From: Bradyrhizobium barranii subsp. apii
GTDB lineage: Bacteria > Pseudomonadota > Alphaproteobacteria > Rhizobiales > Xanthobacteraceae
Assembly: GCF_011516635.5 (NCBI RefSeq)
Contig: NZ_CP096255.1
Coordinates: 7,376,501 to 7,440,500, forward strand
DNA length: 64,000 nucleotides
Reading direction: 5' to 3'
Every line of letters starts with the position of its first letter. Positions within the stretch are counted from its first letter, which is position 1. A program made the translations under genes and the position numbers. The notes beneath the pieces were generated by a model, which ran no database searches, was not told the origin of the DNA, and saw nothing but the letters and a program-made list of their open reading frames with translations. Positions 52,571-60,869 of the stretch are shown in pieces.

Positions 52571-54277
52571 TCAGGCGGCGCGCACCGTGGTGAGGAACTT
52601 GCCGACCTCGAGCTTGAGGCGGTTGCTGTCGCCGGACAGTGACTGCGCCGCCGAAAGCACCTGCGAGGACGCCGAGCCGGTCTCGCTCGCGCCGCGCTGC
52701 ACATCGGTGATGTTGGACGACACTTGATGGGTGCCTTCCGCCGCCTGCTGCACGTTGCGGGAGATTTCCTGCGTCGCCGCGCCCTGCTCCTCCACCGCTG
52801 CCGCGATCGCCGAAGAGATCTCCGACAGGCGTTCGATGGTGTCGCTGATGTCCTTGATGGCGCCGACCGATTCCTGGGTAGCAGACTGGATGCCGGAAAT
52901 CTGCTGGCCGATCTCGCCGGTGGCCTTCGCGGTCTGCTCGGCAAGCGCCTTCACTTCGGAAGCGACGACGGCGAAGCCACGGCCAGCTTCGCCTGCACGC
53001 GCAGCCTCGATCGTGGCGTTGAGCGCCAGCAGGTTAGTCTGGCCGGCGATGGTGTTGATCAGCTCGACGACGTCGCCAATCCGCGTTGCCGCCTTCGACA
53101 GTTCGCTGACACGTTCGGTGGTGGTGCGGGCCTGGCCGACGGCTTCGCTCGCCACGCGCGCGGATTCCTGCACCTGGCGGCTGATCTCGGTGATCGAGGA
53201 CGACAGCTCCTCGGTCGCCGAGGCCACCGACTGCACGTTGGTGGAGGCTTCCTCAGAGGCCGAAGCGACCACCGTCGCAAGCTGCTGCGCGTGCTCCGCG
53301 GTCGAGGTCAGCGTCGTCGCGGAAGCCTCGAGCTCGGTCGAGGCCGAGCTCACGGTCTCGATCACCTCGCCGACGGCGGTTTCAAACTGGTCGGCAAGCC
53401 GGAGCATGTCCTGGCGACGCTGCGCCGCGCTGCGCTGCTCCATCTCCTTCTGCTCGGCTTCCATCCGGATCTTGGCAAGGCCGTTCTCCCGGAACACTTC
53501 CGCGGTCTTGGCGACTTCGCCGACTTCGTCCTTGCGATCAAGGCCGGCGATCTCGACCTGATAGCGGCCGGAGGCAAGCTCCTGGAGCACACCGACGATC
53601 ATGCGGATCGGCCGCGCGATGCCGTACTGACCGATGATGAAGCCCAACGCGCCGCCGATGATGACACCGAGGCCTGCGAGGATGATCAGGAAGCGTGACG
53701 TCGATTCATACTGCTCGCGCGCTTCCTTGCTCTTCTCCTCGACACGCGTATTCAGCCGATCGGCGAGTTCGCGGATCTTGCCTTGAAGGTTCTCCGCAGC
53801 GGTCCTGCTCTTCATCGCGATGTCGCGCAGCTTGTCTGCGCTGTCGCTGAGCTTCGCCGACTTCTCGGCATCGACGGCCGCGAGCGTCGTGTCCATCTGG
53901 CTCTTGTAGGCCGAGAACGCCTCACGCACGCCCGGGAGCAGCGTCTTGGCCTTCTCGTCCGGGGTCTGGCTGACCTCGTCGAAACGCTCCTGATACTGCT
54001 TGAGCTGGGCGTTGATGACATCACGCGCGGCGAGGCGATTGTCGTCACGCGGATCAAGCGCACTGCGGAATTCAGCGCGGTTCAGCGCGATGACGTTCTG
54101 GTTGGCGCGCGCGGCGAGCAAGGCCCGCTTGACCGCGGTCGACATCACGTCGGCCTTTTCGCTGAGATCGCTGAGGGCGGAGACGCCAATCCAGGCGATC
54201 GCGGCACCGATCCCGCACAGCAGGAGGACGATCCCGAGGATCTTGCTCAGGATGCGGAAGCGGCCGAGAAAATGCAT
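52571..54277 (-). CDS. methyl-accepting chemotaxis protein (third)
   Basis: The 568-residue protein has a first helix (ILGIVLLLCGIGAAIAWIGV), a helical periplasmic sensor (residues about 35-185, NQNVIALNRAEFRSALDPRD) and a second helix (FLIILAGLGVIIGGALGFII). HAMP and the signalling domain with VVELINTIAGQTNLLALNAT follow. It ends FLTTVRAA. Its last 200 residues are very similar to those of the decayed fourth gene, pointing to duplication or gene conversion. Confidence 0.92.
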   Translation of the reverse strand: MHFLGRFRILSKILGIVLLLCGIGAAIAWIGVSALSDLSEKADVMSTAVKRALLAARANQNVIALNRAEFRSALDPRDDNRLAARDVINAQLKQYQERFDEVSQTPDEKAKTLLPGVREAFSAYKSQMDTTLAAVDAEKSAKLSDSADKLRDIAMKSRTAAENLQGKIRELADRLNTRVEEKSKEAREQYESTSRFLIILAGLGVIIGGALGFIIGQYGIARPIRMIVGVLQELASGRYQVEIAGLDRKDEVGEVAKTAEVFRENGLAKIRMEAEQKEMEQRSAAQRRQDMLRLADQFETAVGEVIETVSSASTELEASATTLTSTAEHAQQLATVVASASEEASTNVQSVASATEELSSSITEISRQVQESARVASEAVGQARTTTERVSELSKAATRIGDVVELINTIAGQTNLLALNATIEAARAGEAGRGFAVVASEVKALAEQTAKATGEIGQQISGIQSATQESVGAIKDISDTIERLSEISSAIAAAVEEQGAATQEISRNVQQAAEGTHQVSSNITDVQRGASETGSASSQVLSAAQSLSGDSNRLKLEVGKFLTTVRAA

Positions 54278-54456
54278 GACTGGAGCCCTTCATGGACGTT
54301 GCCGCTCAAGCGGCTGAATTCCCATGAACTTCGTCCAAAACCATTCCGCTTCCCTTAACCACGTTTGCCGTAGAAACACGGAGCTTTCACCGCGATCGAC
54401 GCCGCTCTTGCATTCCGAGAGTTGCGCAGGGAGCAAGGCTCTCCCTGCGGTTTTGG

Positions 54457-55819
54457 TCAGGCCGCGCGAACGGTACCCAGGAACTTGCCGACTTCGAGCT
54501 TGAGGCGATTGCTGTCGCCGGACAGCGACTGCGCCGCCGCCAACACCTGCGAGGACGCCGAGCCGGTCTCGCTCGCGCCGCGCTGCACGTCGGTGATGTT
54601 GGACGACACTTGATGGGTGCCTTCCGCTGCCTGCTGCACGTTGCGGGAGATTTCCTGCGTCGCGGCGCCCTGCTCTTCGACCGCAGCGGCGATCGCCGAG
54701 GAGATCTCCGACAGCTTCTCGATGGTGTCGCTGATGTCCCTGATGGCGCCGACCGAATGCTCGGTCGCGGCCTGAATGCTGGCGATCTGCTGGCCGATCT
54801 CACCGGTCGCCTTCGCGGTCTGCTCGGCGAGCGCCTTGACTTCGGAGGCGACCACGGCAAAACCGCGGCCCGCTTCGCCGGCGCGCGCGGCCTCGATCGT
54901 GGCATTGAGCGCCAGCAGGTTGGTCTGGCCGGCGATGGTGTTGATCAGCTCCACGACGTCGCCGATCCGCGTCGCCGCCTTCGACAACTCGCTGACACGG
55001 TCGGTCGTGGTACGGGCCTGGCCGACCGCCTCGCTGGCGACCCGAGGCCCGGCAGCACCACGGAGAAATCGCCGCCGGCGAGCTTCTCCATCGCCGCCGT
55101 CAATGCGCGCATGGGCCGCGCAATGCTGAAGACGGAGAAGATGCACGCCCCGATCAGAACCAGCGCGACCAGCACGCCGGCGACGAACGAGGTCCGCGCG
55201 ACGGACGCGGCCTCAGCTTCGGCTTCGGCGCGGGCTTCGGAACTCTTCTGCTTGGCAAAGTTGATGATCTCGTTGGTCAGCTCCGATATCTCTTCGTTGA
55301 TCGGGCCAGCATCTCCTTGCGGATGCGGTCGACCTCGGCCACGAGCTTTGCGAGCGGTGCTGCCGCCTCGCCGTCCTTCTTCGCGCTCAGGGCGAGCTCC
55401 TGCTTGCGGATCGCTTCGATCTGCTGTTGCCCCTTGCTGAAATTGCCGACCAACACGACCAGGCGGTCGATCCGCTTGTGATTCTCCGGCGAGCGCGACA
55501 GCTTCGCCATCTCGTCCGCGAATTTCAGGGCCGCGGTCTGCCGATCGTTGAAATAGGTGACGGCCTTCTGCAACTCGGCCGGCGACGTGGAGCTCAGGAT
55601 GTCACGAATGCCGATCTGCATCCCGCGGACCGACGCTTTGGCTTCCGCGGCGCTTTGCGCGATCGACTGCTGCCCCGATGCCCCATTGCTGAGCTTCTGA
55701 ACCGCAGCGTCGCCGTTCATCTGGAGGACGATCATCAGCGCGACGAGCGCGATGGTGAGTGCCGAGGTCACGGCGAGCTTGGTGCCAATTCGCAGGTTCT
55801 GAATGAACATCATCGACAT
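54457..55819 (-). pseudogene. methyl-accepting chemotaxis protein (fourth), decayed
   Basis: The 5' part (55819-55277) encodes a membrane helix (LAVTSALTIALVALMIVLQM) and a sensor bundle, then shifts frame near 55302 (MLAR followed by INEEISELTNEIINFAKQ in the next frame). That frame carries a second helix (VAGVLVALVLIGACIFSVFS) and HAMP start (MEKLAGGDFSVVLPGL). At about 55041-55045 it jumps to VASEAVGQARTTTDRVSELS in yet another frame. Compared with the third gene, roughly 137 codons (end of HAMP and first half of the signalling domain) are missing. From there to FLGTVRAA the signalling half is intact. One small frameshift and one internal deletion make it non-functional. Confidence 0.88.
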
Positions 55820-56037
55820 AATCCCCGGATACGCATTGCCGCGCCGACGCGCGTGAACAGTCCGGGAAGGCTAACCGCGAGGTTACTCATTAACGTTAAG
55901 GGTGGCCGCGGCAGCCTGGGTAGAAATACTGAAATCGTGCTTAAACTACTGCAGTTGCGCACTTTTCACGTGCAATGAAATGGAACTCGCGGATTTGCAC
56001 GCGCTGGCGTCCGTTAACGGTTGCCCGTTCGCGGTCA
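55820..56037. other. intergenic gap
   Basis: No gene. It holds the upstream region of the decayed MCP and the 3' flank of the next gene. Confidence 0.4.
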
Positions 56038-56271
56038 TCAGCACACGGTCTCACCGACCAGGCTGACGCGGAAGACCGGCTTCTTGTTCTCGTCGAGCAG
56101 CTCCATGCTCCACTTCGCGTTCGGCTTCAGGTTGCGCGCGATGCTGCCGAGCAGGTTGGCGCAGACCTCGCTCATCTCGGCCCAGGCGGCGGCGCGATCC
56201 TCGAACTCGTACGGCTGGTCGGCGGCGCCGGAATAACGACCGGTGCTGATGCGAAAGAAATACAGCGACAT
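56038..56271 (-). CDS. small DUF6894-like protein (77 aa)
   Basis: The protein begins MSLYFFRISTGRYSGAADQP and continues YEFEDRAAAWAEMSEVCANL and MELLDENKKPVFRVSLVGET. The pattern of a first strand MxxYFFxxxxG, a D-rich turn, a helix and a last V-x-R-V-x-L strand is that of short DUF6894-type proteins common in rhizobia. Function unknown. The ATG at 56271 has AAGGG upstream. Confidence 0.65.
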   Translation of the reverse strand: MSLYFFRISTGRYSGAADQPYEFEDRAAAWAEMSEVCANLLGSIARNLKPNAKWSMELLDENKKPVFRVSLVGETVC

Positions 56272-56425
56272 CGTAGTACCCTTGCACCCCCCGGCCCTGC
56301 GCAAACTGGGACGCGAGTCGCTACCAAGGCATGAAAGCCGCCGTCCGTATGACTACGGCGCGGCGGCTTGGTGACCGATGAATATTTTCAACGACAAAAT
56401 GCGCGGGCGGTCCCGCGCAGCCAGC

Positions 56426-57025
56426 TCACTGGGTCGAGCGGCGCAATTCCAGCGGAGCGTCGTTCCTGGCGGGCTCCGATTTGGCTTCGGACTTCACCGG
56501 CTCGAGCCGGCTGCTCTCGACACGCGGCGTCTCGACGCGCGCGGCGACTTCAGTGTTGGACGCAGCGACCGAACCGGTGCGCTCCGAAGAGCGCAGCGAG
56601 CGCGGACGCGCCGTCGCGCGGGCCATCAGCATCTGATTGCCGCCCTGGTGGTGGAAGTCGCAATAGGCGAAGCCCATGCCCGACACCGAGCCGCGGAAGC
56701 TGCGATCGTCGGTCTTTTCCAGGTTGAAGCAGGGCTCGAACGGAATGCCCTTGATCGAGGCGCAGACGTTCTGCCCGCGGATCTGGAGCGTGTTGCCGGG
56801 CAGGCGGAGATGCTTCACCGGGCCTGCGCCCGAGAACTGCACCGCGCCGGCGGCGCCGAGGTCGTCCAGGATGCGGCCTGCGCCGCGGGTACCGTCGAAA
56901 CAGGTGAAGGCGAACACCTTACCGGCAACGAAGCGGCGCGCCTCGTCGGCGTTCATGCTTCCTGCAATGGCCGGCGCAAACGTCGCTGCCGCCGTGACAG
57001 CCCCCAACACAATACGCGCAAGCAT
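56426..57025 (-). CDS. secreted hypothetical protein (199 aa)
   Basis: It has a signal peptide (MLARIVLGAVTAAATFAPAI, cut near AGSMN). The folded part (residues 25-125) reads ARRFVAGKVFAFTCFDGTRG, LRLPGNTLQIRGQNVCASIK and MGFAYCDFHHQGGNQMLMAR, with several cysteines that may form disulfides. The last 60 residues are a charged, disordered tail rich in Arg, Ser and Glu. I know similar proteins as conserved in Bradyrhizobium, without function. CGGAG precedes the ATG at 57025. Confidence 0.7.
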   Translation of the reverse strand: MLARIVLGAVTAAATFAPAIAGSMNADEARRFVAGKVFAFTCFDGTRGAGRILDDLGAAGAVQFSGAGPVKHLRLPGNTLQIRGQNVCASIKGIPFEPCFNLEKTDDRSFRGSVSGMGFAYCDFHHQGGNQMLMARATARPRSLRSSERTGSVAASNTEVAARVETPRVESSRLEPVKSEAKSEPARNDAPLELRRSTQ

Positions 57026-57137
57026 GCTCAACTCCGAACCAACCCCAGCGCGGGCGATGCCTTATCTCTTTACCCGCTGCTTACCATACTAACCAAGGCA
57101 ACATTGAAGCAGCTTGGTTGGTAAAGTCTGAACGCCG

Positions 57138-58124
57138 TTAGACAATTTTTACCACGATGCGGCCGCGGACCTGACCGGCGAGGATTTTCGCACCCCATTC
57201 CGAAACTTCCTCGAGCGGAATTTCATGAGTAATTTCAGATAGTTTTGTCCGGTCCAGATCCGAGGCCAGACGCTGCCAGGCGGCTTTCCGCGGCTCGATC
57301 GGGCACATCACGGAATCGATGCCGAGAAGGCACACCCCGCGCAAAATGAAGGGTGCGACAGAAGACGGCAGGTCCATGCCGGCCGCCAGGCCGCACGCCG
57401 CGATCGCGCCGCCATACTTCGTCATCGACAGGAGATTCGCGAGCGTGGTCGAGCCGACGCTGTCGACGCCGCCCGCCCAGCGCTCTTTGGCGAGGGGCTT
57501 GGCCGCCGCCGACAATTCATTGCGGTCAATGATCTCGGCCGCACCGATCTCTTTCAAATAGTCGGCTTCCGAGACGCGGCCGGTCGAGGCGATGACGTGA
57601 TAACCGAGCTTCGAGAGCACGGCGGTGGCGACCGAGCCGACGCCGCCGGCCGCGCCCGTCACCACCACAGGGCCGCTCTTCGGCGACAGGCCGTGCTTCT
57701 CCAGCACCAGCACCGATAGCATCGCGGTGAAGCCGGCGGTGCCGATCGCCATGGCGTCACGCGCCGACAGGCCCTGCGGCAAGGCGACCAGCCAGTCGCC
57801 CTTGACCCGCGCCTTCTCGGCATAGGCGCCGAGATGGGTCTCGCCCATGCCCCAGCCGGTGCAGACGACCTTGTCGCCCGCCTTCCATTGCGGATGGGAG
57901 GAGGTTTCAACCGTGCCGGCGAAATCGATACCGGCGATCATCGGGAAGCGACGCACCACCGGCGCCTTGCCGGTGAGCGCGAGGCCGTCCTTGTAGTTCA
58001 ACGTCGACCATTCCACGCGGACCGTGACATCACCATCCATCAGCTCGGCATCGTCGAACTGCGTGAGTGCGGCGGTTGTGCCCTTGTCCGCCTTGTCGAT
58101 CCGGATCGCCTTGAATGTGGCCAC
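57138..58124 (-). CDS. acuI: acrylyl-CoA reductase AcuI/YhdH family
   Basis: The 328-residue medium-chain reductase shows TLNYKDGLALTGKAPVVRRF, MIAGIDFAGTVETS, VCTGWGMGETHLGAYAEKAR, VVVTGAAGGVGSVATAVLSK (NADPH-binding) and the C-terminal LAGQVRGRIVVKIV. The missing zinc ligands and YNYKD-like stretch are typical of AcuI/YhdH, which reduce acrylyl-CoA with NADPH. The role here could be detoxification of acrylyl-CoA or of another enoyl compound. Confidence 0.88.
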   Translation of the reverse strand: MATFKAIRIDKADKGTTAALTQFDDAELMDGDVTVRVEWSTLNYKDGLALTGKAPVVRRFPMIAGIDFAGTVETSSHPQWKAGDKVVCTGWGMGETHLGAYAEKARVKGDWLVALPQGLSARDAMAIGTAGFTAMLSVLVLEKHGLSPKSGPVVVTGAAGGVGSVATAVLSKLGYHVIASTGRVSEADYLKEIGAAEIIDRNELSAAAKPLAKERWAGGVDSVGSTTLANLLSMTKYGGAIAACGLAAGMDLPSSVAPFILRGVCLLGIDSVMCPIEPRKAAWQRLASDLDRTKLSEITHEIPLEEVSEWGAKILAGQVRGRIVVKIV

Positions 58125-58165
58125 GACTGAACTCCCTAGGCTTGTTTCAGGGGATGTTTAGCCGA

Positions 58166-59419
58166 TCAGGCAGGCTGCGCAACCGCTCGCTGAACCGGTT
58201 TCTCCACGATCGGAAGATTGATCAGCGCGGAGAGCACGCCGAACAGGATCGAGAGCCACCAGATCGGCGTATAGGAACCAAACTTTTCGAACACGATGCC
58301 GCCGAGCCAGACGCCGAGGAAGCCGCCGACCTGATGGCTGACAAAGGCGAAGCCATAGAGCGTGGCGAGCCAACGCGTGCCGAACATCAGCGCCACCAGC
58401 GCGGAGGTCGGCGGCACCGTCGACAGCCAGGTCAGACCGGAGACCGCACCGAATGCGATCGCCGAGAACGGCGTGATCGGGAACGAGATGAAGGCGAGCG
58501 TCGCAAGCGCGCGCGTGAAATAGATCGCGGAGAGGATGTAGCGCTTGGGCAGCGAGTTCTGGAGATAGCCGACGCTCAGCGATCCCATGATGTTGAACAG
58601 GCCGATCGCCGCGATCACCCAGCCGCCGGTTTGCGTCGAGATGCCGCGATCGACCAGGAACGCCGGCAGATGCACGGTGATGAAGGCGAGTTGGAAGCCG
58701 CAGGTGAAGAAGCCGAGCACCAGCAGCACATAGGAGCGATGGCCGAAGGCTTCGGCGAGCGCTTTCGTGAAGGTCTGCTCATCCGCTGGCGTCGCATTGG
58801 CCGTGGTTGCGACCGGCGGCGTCGAGAGCGCCAGCGACAACGGGATGATCAACAGCATCAGGAAGCCGAACACGGTGAGCGCTTGCTGCCAGCCGAAATT
58901 GTCGATCAGTGCGACGCCGATCGGCGCGAACAGGAATTGGCCGAACGAGCCCGCCGCAGTGCCGGCACCGAGCGCGAGGCCGCGCTTCTCCGCCGGCAAC
59001 AGCTTGCTGAACGCCGACAGCACCAGGTTGAACGAGCAGCCGGCGAGACCGAATCCCACCATCACGCCCGCGCCGAGATTCAGCGACAGCGGCGTCGAGG
59101 AATAGCGCATCAGCAGCAGGCCGCCGGCGTAAAGCAGCGCGCCGACGCACATCACCCGGAACAGGCCGAAGCGATCGGCGACGGCGCCGGCAAGGGGCTG
59201 GCCCAATCCCCACAGCAAATTCTGGAAAGCGATCGCAAGGCCGAACACGTCGCGGCCCCAGGCGAATTCGTGGCTCATCGGCTGCACGAAGAAGCCGAGC
59301 GCCGAGCGCGGGCCGAAGCCGAGCATGCCGATCGCACAGCCGCAGAGAATGATGATTGCCGGGGTGCGCCAGGAGGAGGAACGCGAGACCGGACCGAGTT
59401 CGCCCGCTTGAGTGGACAT
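58166..59419 (-). CDS. MFS transporter
   Basis: The 417-residue protein has about twelve membrane spans and MFS loop motifs: WGLGQPLAGAVADRFGLFRV (loop 2-3, DRFG form of motif A) and a second half beginning RSYVLLVLGFFTCGFQLAFI. It resembles NarK/OFA-like or CynX-like single-substrate carriers. The substrate is not evident. ATG at 59419 has GAGGA upstream. The next gene cluster (nadABC) is divergent. Confidence 0.88.
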   Translation of the reverse strand: MSTQAGELGPVSRSSSWRTPAIIILCGCAIGMLGFGPRSALGFFVQPMSHEFAWGRDVFGLAIAFQNLLWGLGQPLAGAVADRFGLFRVMCVGALLYAGGLLLMRYSSTPLSLNLGAGVMVGFGLAGCSFNLVLSAFSKLLPAEKRGLALGAGTAAGSFGQFLFAPIGVALIDNFGWQQALTVFGFLMLLIIPLSLALSTPPVATTANATPADEQTFTKALAEAFGHRSYVLLVLGFFTCGFQLAFITVHLPAFLVDRGISTQTGGWVIAAIGLFNIMGSLSVGYLQNSLPKRYILSAIYFTRALATLAFISFPITPFSAIAFGAVSGLTWLSTVPPTSALVALMFGTRWLATLYGFAFVSHQVGGFLGVWLGGIVFEKFGSYTPIWWLSILFGVLSALINLPIVEKPVQRAVAQPA

Positions 59420-59642
59420 GGGTTCCTCATCAGTCGCTGGCGGATCCGGGATAGGCAACCGCGAGTCACGCGTTTAATGCAGATGCATGAAGATCCCAAG
59501 TCAAAAATGATTGCGTTCCACGAAGGGCTGCCGCCGGAGCGTTGCGTTTCATCGTGGCTGTCCCCGACGCGCCGAGCGCGATTTGACGGGAATGTGTGCG
59601 GCTGGGGCTAGCGGCCCGCTCGGGCGCGTGTTATCTTCGATC

Positions 59643-59657
59643 TACTCAGATTGAGTA
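59643..59657. promoter_or_regulatory. putative NadQ operator 1
   Basis: TACTCAGATTGAGTA is a perfect TACTCA-N3-TGAGTA palindrome in the nadA upstream region, about 97 bases before the nadA start. Between it and the second site lies a CCGGCC/GGCCGG hairpin. Confidence 0.65.
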
Positions 59658-59716
59658 TATGTAAGCTCTGGCGAAACCCCACCGGCCTCTCGGCCGGATT
59701 TCTCAGGCCCTATATA

Positions 59717-59731
59717 TACTCACATGGAGCA
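59717..59731. promoter_or_regulatory. putative NadQ operator 2
   Basis: TACTCACATGGAGCA matches operator 1 at 12 of 15 positions and overlaps the A/T-rich TATATATACT stretch that may serve as a -10 region. It lies 23 bases before the nadA start. Confidence 0.6.
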
Positions 59732-59753
59732 TAATTAGCATTGGGAGGCTTCG

Positions 59754-60860
59754 ATGCCCATCACTGGAATTTACGGCCCCGACGACTTCGCCAACCGGCC
59801 GCAGGGCCAAGTCCCCGCCCCTCCGCGCGCCATACCAGCGCGAACCGGCCCCGCGCTGCCGAAGCCCTCACTGGAATGGACTGCGGACGTCGAGCGGGCC
59901 ACTGCGCCGCTCTATGAGCGCGTGAAGCACGTGATCCCCCCGATCGAGTGGCCGCTGATGGCGCCGATGATCAAGGCGATCAACGAGCTGAAGCAGGCCC
60001 GGGGCGCGGTCATCCTCGCGCACAACTACCAGGCGCCGGAGATCTTTCATTGCGTCGCCGATATCGGCGGCGACTCGCTTCAGCTCGCGATCGAAGCGAC
60101 CAAGGTGAAGGCCGACATCATCGTGCAATGCGGCGTGCACTTCATGGCGGAGACGTCAAAGCTGCTCAACCCGGACAAGATGGTATTGATCCCGGACGCG
60201 CGCGCCGGCTGCTCGCTCGCAGACAGCATCACGGGCGCGGACGTTCGCCTGCTCCGCGAAAAATTTCCCGGCGTGCCTGTCGTCGCCTATGTCAACACGT
60301 CGGCGGACGTGAAGGCGGAGGTCGACATCTGCTGCACCTCGTCGAACGCGGTGCAAGTGGTCGAGAGCCTGAACGCACCGACCGTGATCTTCCTGCCCGA
60401 TCGCTACCTTGCAACGTATGTCGCGTCGAAGACCGACGTGAAGATCATCGCCTGGAAGGGCGCCTGCGAGGTGCACGAGCGCTTTACGGGCGAGGAGCTG
60501 CGCGCCTATCGCGAGGCCGACCCGTCCGTGCAGATCATCGCGCATCCCGAATGTAGGCCTGATGTGCTGGCGGAAGCCGATTTCACCGGCTCGACCGCGC
60601 ACATGATCAACTGGGTGCGCGAGCGGCGGCCGCGGCGGCTCGTCATGATCACGGAATGCTCGATGGCCGACAATGTCCGCGCCGAGCTGCCTGACGTGGA
60701 GATGCTCCGCCCCTGCAATCTCTGCCCGCACATGAAGCGCATCACGCTCGCCAACATTCTGGACAGCCTGCTCACGCTTGGCGAGCAGGTCACGATCGAT
60801 CCCGCGCTCGCGGAACGCGCGCGGCGCTCGGTCGAGCGGATGATCAATCTGAAGAATTGA
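59754..60860 (+). CDS. nadA: quinolinate synthase NadA
   Basis: The 368-residue enzyme joins iminoaspartate and dihydroxyacetone phosphate to quinolinate using a [4Fe-4S] cluster. It has VILAHNYQAPEIFHCVADIG, GVHFMAETSKLLNPDKMVLI, GCSLADSI, CTSSNAVQVVESL, WKGACEVHERF, AHPECRPDVLAEADFTGST and LCPHMKRITLANIL. The three cluster cysteines lie in the IVQCGVHFM, HPECRPD and PCNLCPHM stretches. GGGAGG precedes the ATG at 59754. First gene of nadA-nadB-nadC. Confidence 0.97.
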   Translation: MPITGIYGPDDFANRPQGQVPAPPRAIPARTGPALPKPSLEWTADVERATAPLYERVKHVIPPIEWPLMAPMIKAINELKQARGAVILAHNYQAPEIFHCVADIGGDSLQLAIEATKVKADIIVQCGVHFMAETSKLLNPDKMVLIPDARAGCSLADSITGADVRLLREKFPGVPVVAYVNTSADVKAEVDICCTSSNAVQVVESLNAPTVIFLPDRYLATYVASKTDVKIIAWKGACEVHERFTGEELRAYREADPSVQIIAHPECRPDVLAEADFTGSTAHMINWVRERRPRRLVMITECSMADNVRAELPDVEMLRPCNLCPHMKRITLANILDSLLTLGEQVTIDPALAERARRSVERMINLKN

Positions 60861-60869
60861 GAGTGAAGC

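Noticed and set aside
50395..52944. Extended N-terminus for the second chemoreceptor (start at 52944)
   Set aside because: The extra 193 residues are Arg/Pro/Ser rich and antisense-like; the ATG at 52365 has a ribosome site and leads straight into a membrane helix.
58115..59611. 498-residue plus-strand frame over the MFS gene
   Set aside because: It is antisense to a real transporter and has shadow composition (Arg, Glu, Gln and His rich).
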